Notes under the pieces: generated by a model
Seen by the model: only the letters and a program-made list of their open reading frames with translations
Databases searched by the model: none
What the model was told of the DNA's origin: nothing
Program-made: the position numbers and the translations under genes
Part shown: piece after piece, positions 1-10,556 of the stretch
Layout: each line of letters opens with the position of its first letter
Position numbering within the stretch: position 1 is the stretch's first letter
DNA from: Anastrepha obliqua
Taxonomy: Eukaryota; Arthropoda; Insecta; Diptera; Tephritidae
DNA: 64,000 bases
Direction of reading: 5' to 3'
Assembly: GCF_027943255.1 (NCBI RefSeq)
Contig: NC_072893.1
Location: 65,256,001-65,320,000 of the forward strand

Positions 1-185
1 AAAGAAAAAAGGCACAAGGTGTTAAATCACAAGATCTCGGTGGCCAATTGTGATCACCTCTTCGAGAGATAACACGGTCCGGAAACTTCTCCCGTAAAAG
101 ATCAATGGTTTCGTTGCTTGTGTGGCACGTAGCGCCGTCTTGTTGAAAATAAACGTTGTCCAGATCAATACATATTTCCATAGCG
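1..185 (-). pseudogene. Tc1/mariner-superfamily transposase fragment, cut by window edge
   Basis: Reading the minus strand gives an open stretch containing NVYFQQDGATCHTSN and, further on, PPRSCDLTPCAFFL running off base 1. The QQDGA and SCDLTPC blocks are the second and third acidic catalytic regions typical of Tc1/mariner-superfamily transposases found widely in insects. The frame is uninterrupted over the visible part; upstream of about 185 it decays. Whether the element is complete beyond the window cannot be seen. Confidence 0.75.
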
Positions 186-1180
186 ATAGATAACATCTGC
201 TATTGGAAAACCCTTTATTTTTATTATTCTTGAGTTTTAGTAGTCACTCTGAAATTATGTTTTCTTGACTTCTTGAAAAATAAAATAAATAAATAAATCA
301 TCAACTGGATAAACGCTTGTAACGATAGATGCAGAGGAATTGTAAAATTAGTTTCGCTTCAAAACTTTTAATTGAATAAATATGAATATGCAACATGAAA
401 TCTGTCAATTCTGGATATACTATATAAGAAGGAAACTTTGTTCGTCTACGGATGCAACGTCCTTTTAGGCTCATCTGCCATACATTTAAAACTGTAATTT
501 TTTCCGACACTGGTTTAGGGCAAACTGTATGCATAAAATTTAATTCAAAAATTTATTTGAGATTTCTGGCACATATTTTTTCATTTGCGTTTATTTTTTA
601 TTTTATAAATTCAGTGCATATTCCTATTAAATCCCTAGAACTATTCTTACGAAGGTTCTATTGCTCGAAAGTCTACTTCTGTCTGCTCCTTTCTGCTGCT
701 TTCTCTTTCACAGCCCGAACAGATTGAAACCTTTTTTGTTTCAATGCTGATTTTCACTTATTTCGCCATTTTTCTTCACGCGATTCAAGATTCCTGCATC
801 CTTGATCCGTGAGCACTTGCTAGAAACTTTTTGACAGCCATTACTGAATGATACGAGACATTTTATTGTACAAGATAAAACAACTCTAACGAGACGAAGA
901 CGTTTATCTTGCCTGCCTTTCTCAACCGTCCCATGATTCGCAGTGAATAAAGCTGTTGACCTGTGAAAATGTTGTTATCAGAATAATCACGAAATGCCTC
1001 CTGTTGTCTCCCCTGCAACACCATCACAATTAGGCCTCCATGCCCCCGGTCGAGGGGCATAACAAAATATTTTCCGGAAGCAATTTCAGCTTGTATTTTA
1101 CCATAGTAGTCATGCGGACAGAAAAATCCCCTGCCACTCTCCAACGATATTAGGACCAAACACAACTGCAACTACTGGGC
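186..1180. other. unassigned AT-rich stretch
   Basis: Only short random-looking ORFs are present (for example about 102 codons on the minus strand near 863-1171) with no domain I recognise. It may be decayed mobile DNA between two element fragments; I see no gene. Confidence 0.4.
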
Positions 1181-1189
1181 CGGACGGTA

Positions 1190-1560
1190 TATAAACAGGT
1201 ATTAAACGACATTCATCAAGGGACTCTCACTAAATTCCTAAACTCTCGATCCCTGAATGCCGTTATCGGAGTCCAACCTCCACCCAATACGGACGAAGAG
1301 CTTCAGCTGCCTCGTGAGTCCCGCGTAATTTTGGCTCAATTTCGTTCCAGATATTGTAGCAGGTTAATTTCCATTTATCCAGAATCGACCCCGTCAATCT
1401 CAATATATGTCCGGCATATGAGGGTACAACGCACGATACTAACCACGTGTTCACATGCCCTATTAAACCCAATCACTCAACACCCCTCTCCATCTGGACC
1501 CACCCTGTCGACGCAGCACGTTTCTTAAGCCTACCGTTAGATAAGCTAGACAATGACGAT
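1190..1560 (+). pseudogene. Jockey-type LINE ORF2 C-terminal fragment
   Basis: The plus strand, with frame changes, encodes pieces such as VIGVQPPP, QLPRESRVILAQFRS and a degraded LNPITQHPSP region ending in a LPLDKLDND-like string. This matches the conserved C-terminal tail downstream of the reverse transcriptase in Jockey-group insect LINEs. A related degraded tail occurs on the minus strand near 26.5-26.9 kb. Frameshifts and loss of everything upstream show it is a dead fragment. Confidence 0.65.
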
Positions 1561-2080
1561 CGGTTGCTACACCACGCTGGAAGGGCCTAGCGAAGTGCTA
1601 CAAAAAACCAACAAGACGATGGCTATGGCAATATAGCCAGAGTTTACAGAAGCGAGAAATACCACAACTGTAAGTCAAAATTTGGCAGTCATTGGCGTTC
1701 TTCTTCTATAGCAAGGTCAGTTCCGTCACAGTCATAGTCACACTTCTTAATAAAAAAATTCTTATATGTTAGAAAAATGTTGTGGAGGACAGCGGTTACG
1801 TTTTATATGTGGAATTGCCGAAGGATACATTCACAAGCTCGAAAACTAAACAGTTTAGAGCCTTCCCGTTTGAGAGATCGTAAAAATCTATTGAGCAAAA
1901 AAATGTTGGTACAATAAATAGTTTTCTAAATTGATTTGCATTCTATGGAAATAGAAACCGTTTTACGGTTATGAGTATAAAATTAAATTCAGCGGATTTT
2001 CAAGCTCTATAGTTTAAATTAAAGCCATAGGCAACATTTTAGGCCAAGTTTTATATGCATATATACATATGTATATATAT
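1561..2080. other. no gene seen
   Basis: AT-rich sequence with no convincing ORF, bounded by a LINE fragment and a SINE. Nothing supportable. Confidence 0.4.
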
Positions 2081-2387
2081 AATTGGCGCATGCACCCTTT
2101 TTGGGTATTTGGCCGAGCTCCTCTTCCTATTTGTCGTGTGTGTCTTAATGCTTTTCCTCAAATGGAGGCACCTACAGTTTTAAGCCGGCGCCAAACGGCG
2201 AATGGGGTTTTTATGAGGAGTATTTTCGTGGCAGAAATACACTCGGAGGTTTGTCATTGCCCGCCGAGAGGCGGCCGCTATTACAAAAAACTTTATCTAC
2301 CATTTTGCTGTTTCATGCACGGAAATTCGGACCTGCGCACTCGCGAATGGTAGACACGCACCAACCCATTCAGCTACGACGGCCGCT
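2081..2387 (-). repeat. tRNA-derived SINE, copy A (about 307 bp)
   Basis: On the minus strand the copy begins with a tRNA-like head: an A-box-like TAGCTGAATGGGTTGGTGCG and, about 30 bases on, a B-box-like AGGTCCGAATTTC. A non-tRNA body follows, and the far end is an AT dinucleotide tract at about 2060-2080. The body shares TTTGGCCGAGCTCCTC and a CACTCGGAGGTTTGYCATTG block (plus-strand view) with copies at 4.8, 29.2, 35.4, 40.6, 49.6, 53.1 and 60.5 kb. The internal pol III promoter plus dispersed copies define a SINE. Confidence 0.8.
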
Positions 2388-3520
2388 TATCGACAAGTTT
2401 TGATAATTTATTTGGTTTTTATTTAATTTGAATAACCTTTTTATGAAAATAGAGCTCATTCTCCTACCAAAACTATATAAATCCTAGTTTCAAGCTTTAT
2501 GCAAATTTATAACGAATGCTCAATATTTTTTATATGGAAACAAACACCCAACACCGTCAGCAAAAAAACTTGCATAAATCAATTTTCGAGCGGTACTTGA
2601 AACTTGCACTTTATTACAACAAAATTCAATGAGCTATAAAACTGCATACCTGAAACTTTCTAAGAAATTCTGATTAAAATTTTTGAATGCCGATGAAAAT
2701 CTTTTGAATTTTTCTTAAATTTGCACAAAGTTAGACTCTTAGATTTATTTGGTTTTTGTGGGGTAATGAACTATATTTTCCCAAAAAGAAATTATTAAAA
2801 TTAAAAAAGAAGTAAATAAATTGTCAAAACTTTTGTCCTAGCGACATGGTTATTTAACACAGTGCATACATTGCACAAACTAAGACGATCGGTCAGACGC
2901 TTACTTCAAGTTTTTCTTCACTAAGCCATTTATGTACATACATATATGTGAGTGCAAGTCGTCTACACGTCCATACATACAAACACTCTCGTTTTCCTTT
3001 TTTATTTTCCCAACCTCTTTTCGTCCGGTTTTTCATTTTCAATTTTTGGGCGGCTGTCGGCGGATTGACATTGTTGCAACATTTTGTAAGACGCCGCCTG
3101 GTCGTCGAGGTTAATGCTCGCTCAATAAAGCTCACCTATTTCTTACAGACAACTCCACCTCTTGTCCTTCTCAACTATGTATATGACGGAAATAACACAG
3201 ATAACTTTCGTTTTAGCTAGAGAAATTTGTATGTCTGCGTCGCGAATTTGAAATAATGAAGAAATTTTCACTTTTTCACACCTTTTACAGCTGCCATTGC
3301 AATAATAGTAAACAAATTTCAATTTGCGCACATTTCACAGCTCAGCATAACTCATTCAGTTATATTTGTTCACAAAAAAAACAAAAAACAAATATAGTAA
3401 AGTGCAGTAAAATAAATACCGTAAAATAAAAATGCAAACCAACTTAGATTCCCTACATCTTTAAACTCTACCCTTCAAGAGCTAACACGAACTTAGGAAA
3501 TGAAAGATCAAGCCGACCAC
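2388..3520. repeat. AT-rich dispersed repeat debris, no gene
   Basis: About 2440-2700 resembles stretches near 8.1, 14.1, 28.05 and 60.17 kb, including a GAGCTATAAAACTGCATAC core and a CCCAACACCG..AGCAAAAAAA block. It is probably an old MITE family. The remaining ORFs near 2.9-3.3 kb look random. Confidence 0.4.
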
Positions 3521-3524
3521 GGGC

Positions 3525-3592
3525 ATTTGGTTTTCTACGAAGAGTTTTTTCATTTCAAAAATGCACTCGAAGGTTTGTTATTGCTTGCTGAT
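3525..3592 (-). repeat. SINE body remnant
   Basis: A degenerate 70-bp piece (plus-strand view GAAGAGTTTTTTCATTTC followed by CACTCGAAGGTTTGTTATTG) matches the internal body of the SINE copies elsewhere in the window. Head and tail are missing. Confidence 0.5.
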
Positions 3593-4832
3593 CTCACTCA
3601 GTGATGACAGAGGCTTATTGTGATTCTCAGAAAGATTTATCCAGTACCATCAATAGATGTCTTTATATCACCCCGATCTTTGGTAAATCCAGTCAGTTCT
3701 TCCAGTCAGTTCTATCCTGCCTATGTAGGTTCTCGAAGAAGTGTTTTCCAGAAATAAAGCCCTTACCTTCCAGTAAAACTCAGTCTATTGCATCCAAGTT
3801 CTCAAAGAAGCAATTTCTAGATACTTAAGCGCATTCTTCAAAGTGCGGAGCATTCTCGCCCATTTCCACAGCTCGTACAGAAATTCTTATGCGTGGCCTC
3901 GAATTTTGCACTCAAACGACGAATAGTTCAGCGCCCCTTTAGTATTTCCTCGAAAATCTCTCTATTCAGTTTTGAGAACCTCAGTAAGTTCTGTAATCTT
4001 TGTTCAGCAAATATTGACCAAAGTGAACGGCTTACTCTGCAGGTGTCCATATTTCCTCAACTTGTGTAATCAAGGAAATCCACAAGAAAAAAATTGACTG
4101 AAGTAACAAACGAAACGTTTGCTATTAAATCCAGAAAATTAGTTATTAAAAGGCCTCGCCGACAGTTGTAAAATCGCAAAAACAGCAACTAAACCAGCAA
4201 CATTAAATTGGGCAAATAGGCGATTTAAAATCAATCACATAAATCGACAAATATCCACAAAAATGGATAATTCGGTAAACAAGCCGAATTTTACCAAAGG
4301 AAAATTACTCAATTATATCAAGCGGTTTGGAGTGTTTGACCACTAAACAACTACTTTTGGGGAAATAACTGCAAGCGTTGGGAAAATATGTCAAACCGAC
4401 AGCCGCAAGAAGTAAGGACGTCGCTGTCCGCGCCTAAGCTGGGTACTGTGTAAATAATAAAACGAAAAATTAAAGGTCTTAAATTTTAAAATTTTGTAAA
4501 AAATGTTTAGTAACTTGGATAAAAACGGGACAGGACAACCAAAAATGTTTTCAAATATCGGTTCGTAAGTGGGATATAGAGTTGAACTGCCGATCGGTGA
4601 TTCACATTTTTCTTCCAGATTTTATTTTCTCATAGCAGTGCATGGGGGGTGGGTTCTTGATAAACCCAAATAATTGATAACATGTTCCTAGTTGAATAAA
4701 ATTCCGGAATTTTAACTACTCTAGCTTTGGTAATGGGTCTGAAATATTTCAACCTATTTAAAAAATTGTAAATTTTATAAAACAAAAAAAGTGGATATTT
4801 CTGCATATATTTACATATATACATTTATAAAA
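3593..4832. other. no gene seen
   Basis: Several short ORFs under 80 codons without recognisable domains. The stretch around 3650-3830 has an imperfect internal duplication of a TTCTCGAAGAAG-like block. Nothing else supportable. Confidence 0.35.
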
Positions 4833-5010
4833 TGGAGCTCACACACTTTATTCAGGTTTCCTTCTGTTATTTGTGGCAAGCGTCTTGATGTTGTTTCACA
4901 ATAAAAGGACCTACACTTTTTAGCCGACTGTAAACGGCAAACGGAGTTTTATGAGGAGCTTTTTCATGGCAGGAATACACTCGGAAGTTTGCCATTGCCC
5001 GCCGAGGGAT
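4833..5010 (-). repeat. SINE copy B, tRNA head lost
   Basis: Body of the same family (TATTTGTGGCAAGCGTCTTG, then TGAGGAGCTTTTTCATGGCA) ending at CCGCCGAGGG. The tRNA-like head that should follow on the right is absent, so the copy is truncated at its 5' end. Confidence 0.65.
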
Positions 5011-5118
5011 TTAATAATATCGTGAAACTGCAAACACGAACATAAAGGTTTGTAGCCACTAAAAAATAATGCTTGCATTTATTTTTCAGTCGCACGTTTG
5101 AAACATAGTAAGAACGCA

Positions 5119-5805
5119 ATGGCTAAGAGAGACAACAGAGATAGTTTTGAAAAGACCGTCAATAGTTCTTCGGCAAGTGAATATGAAGAACCCAGGGAAG
5201 TTAATAACAATAACAACTTCGTAATAAAGCCAGAAAGTTACGATTTTGATATTGTAAATGGTTTTTGGCAGATATAAAAAAAGGGATTCAAGACTTGTTA
5301 TTGATAAAGCGAGTTTTGTACAAGTCAATCAAAGTAGAAAATTTAAAAAGAATGTAATCAAGAGATTAATTTCATTCAATATGATTACAAAGACCAATTA
5401 AATTTGCATGCATTGGAAACATGTTCGGTTTGAGGAATTCGGAAGACTTTGCCGCGAAAACAATTATGAATTCAAAAATAACCTGGCATCGCAAAATATT
5501 CAAATGGATCAACTTAAGGGTATTTTGGAAAAATTGCTCGAGTGTTTATATGGGCAATACAAAACCATCTTACGTTCGTAAACTTTACTGACTTCAAAAT
5601 TATAAAAATTGCATTTTTTTTTTGGGGGGATTTATCTCTTGATTTCTTAAGAATAGCATTCACATTGAAAACCCAAATGTATATACCTCACATCTGAGTA
5701 TATTCAACCATCCAAAAAATTTCTAATGACGATGAAAGTGAGAACGAAAATACCGAGTATCAATTTGAAAACATTCAAAAATTGTGTAACACATTTCAAA
5801 TTTAA
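5119..5805 (+). other. possible decayed small gene or transposase remnant
   Basis: Three short segments look more coding-like than their surroundings: about 54 codons from ATG at 5119 (asparagine-rich and acidic), a middle segment near 5435-5580 containing EEFGRLCRENNYEFKNN, and a final acidic segment near 5722-5805 containing NDDESENENTEYQFE and a stop. They are not in one frame and I could not join them with good splice sites. It may be a pseudogene or an unknown element. I do not recognise a family. Confidence 0.25.
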
Positions 5806-5829
5806 AACAAAAAATAAACTAAAACAAGT

Positions 5830-6868
5830 TAAATTTTTTTTGTGTTTAAATTTTATGGACTAATGCATGTAAAATCATTTGCAATGATAATGTCGTTTGT
5901 GAGTTAGTAAAGACTGTACATTTTGATTTGAGGCTTTAGATATTGATGGTTTGCGTTCAAAAGAGATAATTTTTCGAAAATATGATTTTTCATTTTACAC
6001 AGTAGCTTGCTTGCTGCATCCTAACGATTCACTAATTCTATCGGATTGTGCATTTATCTGCATTTAACTCGCCGGTTATTTTTGCTTGAATTACACTGAG
6101 GATTGAGAAAGAAATATAGGAAGATTTCATATACGATTCGATTGAATATACCTAGGATTTCAAGAAATATCTTAGCCACAGCGCCACCTAGCAGAACTAC
6201 ACATAAGTATGAGTATATCTCCGCAAACATATTTTTCTAATGTAACCAATTGATGTCCTAAATATCAGGTCATAAATAAGTTTTTCCGTTGCATCGCCGC
6301 ACAATGAAAATTTTGCGCCACATTTTGTTCATAAATCCTAGAAAAGGCAATTATTGACTGATTTTAAAATTTTTTGTAAATGCTCGTAAATGATTTTGGA
6401 AGAGATTGACCCGAATTTCAATTTGTTTTTTTTTTTTCATATCAAGACACACCCTTGAATAGGGGTATATGTTACTTTTGAAAAAATCAGAAAAATTTTA
6501 AAAATAAAAAATAGTTCTAGTCCACGATAATACCTACATCCCGTCAAGTACACAAACTTCCAGCTCCTGTTAAGAGGTGAAATCATCTCCTAATAACCCA
6601 AAAACTTAAAAATTCATTTTTTGAAGGACAGCCCTAGAATATTCACCGGAAAAATTTCTAAGATTGTATAAATACAAATGATGGTAAAAAATGTATGTAT
6701 ACAAATTGAAGGTGAATTCAAGGTCAAACACAGAATATTCACCGGAAATATTAAACCAAAAATTGATATAAAAATTGTTGAGGTTGCTGAATCAGAATTT
6801 ATTGACCGTTTGTCCTTGTGGAGTCAATCCTACCTCTATATCCATCTTACTTTATTCCAGGGTAATCA
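5830..6868. other. no gene seen
   Basis: AT-rich. The ORF near 6678-6872 (64 codons) has no recognisable features. A GCGCCACATTTTG string at about 6311 may be part of a MITE end. Confidence 0.3.
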
Positions 6869-6870
6869 AT

Positions 6871-7090
6871 AGCGTGGCATCGAAGAAAATACACCTGAAT
6901 TAGGTTGAAACTCTTCCACTAAATTTTGTTTTTGAATAACTTTTTTACTAAATATAAAAAATAATTTTGGGTACTGGAAATTTTAATTTGATCTTCATCT
7001 CTTGCCTGTTTGTATACTGAGCTGTCTAATGTCGAATATGATTTCAAAAATTATAAACACTCCGATAGGGTTATTAATTTTGCGCCACCT
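6871..7090. repeat. MITE copy, GCGCCACC-ended family
   Basis: The right end TTATTAATTTTGCGCCACCT and the internal TTTTTGAATAACTTTTTTAC / CTAAATATAAAAAA block match the copy at 28318-28531 and, in reverse, the one ending at 33073. The left end is eroded. There is no coding capacity. Confidence 0.6.
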
Positions 7091-10010
7091 ATACCGTTCT
7101 TTCATCGAAGGGTATAAAAATGGCACAGACATTTCCTTACATTTACTACTGGCACATGCTAAAACACTCGTACATATTTACGTATTTGCATATGTAGATA
7201 TGTATAAACACACATCGGTACCTGGACATTTGCACAGTTTCGTTTGCCATTTTGCACACAGGTATTAGTTTTTTGCATATTTTCCTCGATTTATCGCCTG
7301 CATACTCGTATCAGGGAAACTAAGTGAATTGTGGAAAAGGAAAAAATACACCTCACTTTCCATTTTAACTGAATTCGTTGGAGTTGCAGCAAACCACATT
7401 ACCAGACAGCCTGATTCCCCAGTGCGAGTACACCTAATGTTTTATTATTTATTATTTTTGTTGAAATTTTCCTTGTTGCTTGTTTTTATTAGTTTTTGTT
7501 TGCGCAGCTCCATTGGACGTCTTTAGCGCGCCGCAGGTGTGCTTTGATTATTTATGATGGAATTCACTAACTAGGAGCTACTATTGCCCATAGCAGCAAT
7601 GGAAAGTTGAAGGAAGTTATTTGCTACAGCTAAAGCGTTACGTACATAAGAGTTAATTTAACTTTTACTTACCTATTAACCTAACTAAGCCCATTTACAA
7701 ATGTATATACAAACTTATTTCAAATTATGAATCGGCTTGTTCCCCCAAAGCGCTGTGGAAGGAATCGTCAGCGAGCAAATAAAAATATGAATCAACAAGC
7801 AGGAAACCAGTACAACTGATGAAAAAATAATAATTTTCAGGTGACTGCGCTGAGCTCTTACTATCCGCGAATTTGGGGACCCCTCAAGCTCTAGAAACCT
7901 CAATTTAATTATAACTAAAATCAATAGAGCCAACGAAAAAACTATAGCACCTCAACATTTTAACAAATTTTAACTATTTATTTATTTCTTACACATTTTG
8001 ATTGTTTTTTCTAAAGCTATAATTCATTCCAAAAAAAAAAGGCTTTACTAATCCAAGTTTCGAATTTTCATCATCAGACTTGTTAATCACATTTAAAAAC
8101 AAGAATTAGGTACGCAATTTTATAGCCCATTGAATTTTGATATAATAAAATACAGATTTGAAGTGCCCATATAAAAAAAGCGTCATTTGTTGTAAGAGAC
8201 TTTTCAGCAACTTCAAACTTGGCTTTATTATCCTTATTTTTTTTTAATTTTAATAATTTAACAAATGGCGCTGAAGTTGACTCTCCGGAAAAATTGGACC
8301 TGGACGGTGTTGTCCATTTTGGCTCTTCTATTTATCAGAAACACAAAAACCAAAAAAATTATTAATCAGTATGACTGTAGCTGTGTCCGGTACTAGTATA
8401 AGAACAAAATTGATAAAATGGCGCGGTTTCGAATTTTACACTCTCAAAATCGGTTTTTTTTCAGTTTTTTAATAAAAAAAAAACGAAATAATTGAAATAA
8501 TAATATGATTCTAGTACGGGCGATAGCCATTGATGTTGTGAACAACATATTAAAATTTCAGACGATTCGGTTGAAATTTTTTTTTACAACACCAGGCCGA
8601 AAAAAGTAATTTCGAGATAAATGAGTTAAAAGTTTGAGGTACAGGAGCGCGCGGACCGCCCTCTACCTAGTTAATGGGCTGTAGAAGCTATAATATTGAG
8701 AATTTCCCCATGGAAATTTCGAAGTATATTCCTAAGATCCTATACTTTCGAAATATCGAAAAAACAAAAAATCGATTTTTTGAAATTTCTAGACCACCGG
8801 GTCCCCTTAAGATGCTAAAATGTCTCTTATAGTACTGTAGATACGAAGTAAATTCATTAAAATGTCATAGGAATATTCTATCTCAAAAATTGTATGCCTA
8901 CAAATTGAAGGTCTGTCACAATTTAAAAATGTTGCTTCATGAGAAATTAAAAAACGAAAATTCGATGTTTTGAAAATAAATCCAATAAAAGAGTTTTTAA
9001 AGTTTCATCAACAATTCCCAGAGCTCCAAGTTGGAACTTAGAGTCACCCTTTAGAGATTCCTTTGCGTATAATTTCTCTAACTAGACTACTTTAGTCATA
9101 TATATTATCTCCGTGAATTTTTCTCTAATTTCCTTGAAATTTGGGCACAGTTGTTTTTTAAATCCATACTACAAATATCTTATACATATTAATAAAGTTT
9201 TTTTTATTAAAACAAAAATTGGAATTACCAGCTTTTATATTTCTGAGGAATTTTAGCCCTTCTTTGACCACTTCTTTCAGAGCACTCAAATAAAATATCT
9301 AGCAATGCCAACTCACAGCTCCAAGGCGGCCAAGATATCACCAAGCTGATGGTCAATGTTGCAAGAGCTACAACATCAACAACAGTGCTGCAAATCACGT
9401 CAACCTCCTAATACTAAATACTTATCGCTGGGGAGCTCTGGTGCCATGATTCCGAAACTCGAACTTGTGCTTTAATTATTTTTAATTTTTATTGGTTTGC
9501 CGACAATCACGTCCCAATTATCAGAAAAGGTGATCTGAGGAGTTTCCGCGACAGTCGATTCTACGTTACCGGAACTACCCTGATTTATATCCAACCAATA
9601 ACTGTCCCTTCAGCTGCTCTACGGGCCTAACTGAAAAGCGAATTGTCGTTTGCCTTGACCAATGAGTAAGTAATTACTTACTGCGGTGAGAGCTTCATTT
9701 CGACTAAAGCTTCTTTCCAAGAAATGTGACTTTTGGGCGCTCAGTTGCTTTCTCATTTTAGAAATAAATTAATATAATTTGTGTATTCATTTCGTTCCCT
9801 AGCCGGACAAAATATATTTCGAAAAGAGCTGCCAGTATCATTCATTTTTCAATCATTTTTTGACCATCCTTTACATTCGTAAGTTCAGTAAACAAAATTA
9901 AAAGCTCTAATTCTACATTAAAAACCTACACAAAATTGTATCAAAGACAACTTCTATTACACTCCAAAAAGTCGAATCTAGCATATCGAATGCATGCATA
10001 CATACAAATA
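7091..10010. other. long AT-rich non-genic stretch
   Basis: No domain-bearing ORF. Between about 8.1 and 9.1 kb the sequence has the texture of non-autonomous elements (poly-T/A runs, GACGATTCGGTTGAAATTTT, a CTATAGCCCATT core related to repeats near 2.6, 14.2 and 28.07 kb), but I could not find its termini. Near 9.3-9.7 kb a less AT-rich segment has no usable frame. Confidence 0.35.
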
Positions 10011-10548
10011 AAGGGTCTTTCAAAAGACTCGGCTGGATGAAGTTTTAAAATATTATATAACATATAAAAATGAAAATTTCTTTCAGGTTTCACGATTTTT
10101 ATTCGAAATACGGCTCTTAACAATTCTATGTGAAAAATGAGATCATTTAAATGTCTGCCATGAGCACGGCCACAGGCTGTCATACGGGAATTAAAATTTT
10201 CAAGGACTCGCTCACACATCGCATTGAGTTCAACATTCTCGAACCGAATCTTGTGTTTCAGCTCTGGCATCGTTGTTTCTCTTATGCAAATAGTATTTTC
10301 AAAAAACCTCCGTCTTGTCTGTTAGTCCTTTTTCTATCCTCGAAAGAGCCAGTTTTTTGAAATATTCTCATCGTAGACTCACTCGGACCAAAAACCGAAA
10401 TTTGCGATATGTTGTTCTTAAATTTCGACCATTTTCGTAATAAGTTTCAATAATTGTAAAGCCTTATTCTGTCGTGAAAGTTTCACATCTGTCTGCTTGA
10501 CAAATGGCAAAAATGACATAAAAAATTCTACCGTCTAGGAATTATTCA

Positions 10549-10556
10549 CTACTGAC
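10549..10556. other. hAT target-site duplication, left
   Basis: The 8-bp CTACTGAC abuts the left end of the hAT element. The identical octamer follows the right end at 13130-13137. Eight-bp duplications are the hAT signature. Confidence 0.95.

Noticed and set aside
2081..2387. Possible true tRNA gene at the right end of the SINE
   Set aside because: A and B boxes are present but the arms do not pair as a complete tRNA, and the same unit recurs dispersed with a non-tRNA body.
7715..7933. 72-codon hydrophobic minus-strand ORF
   Set aside because: No homology or neighbouring exon structure; AT-rich sequence easily encodes hydrophobic runs.
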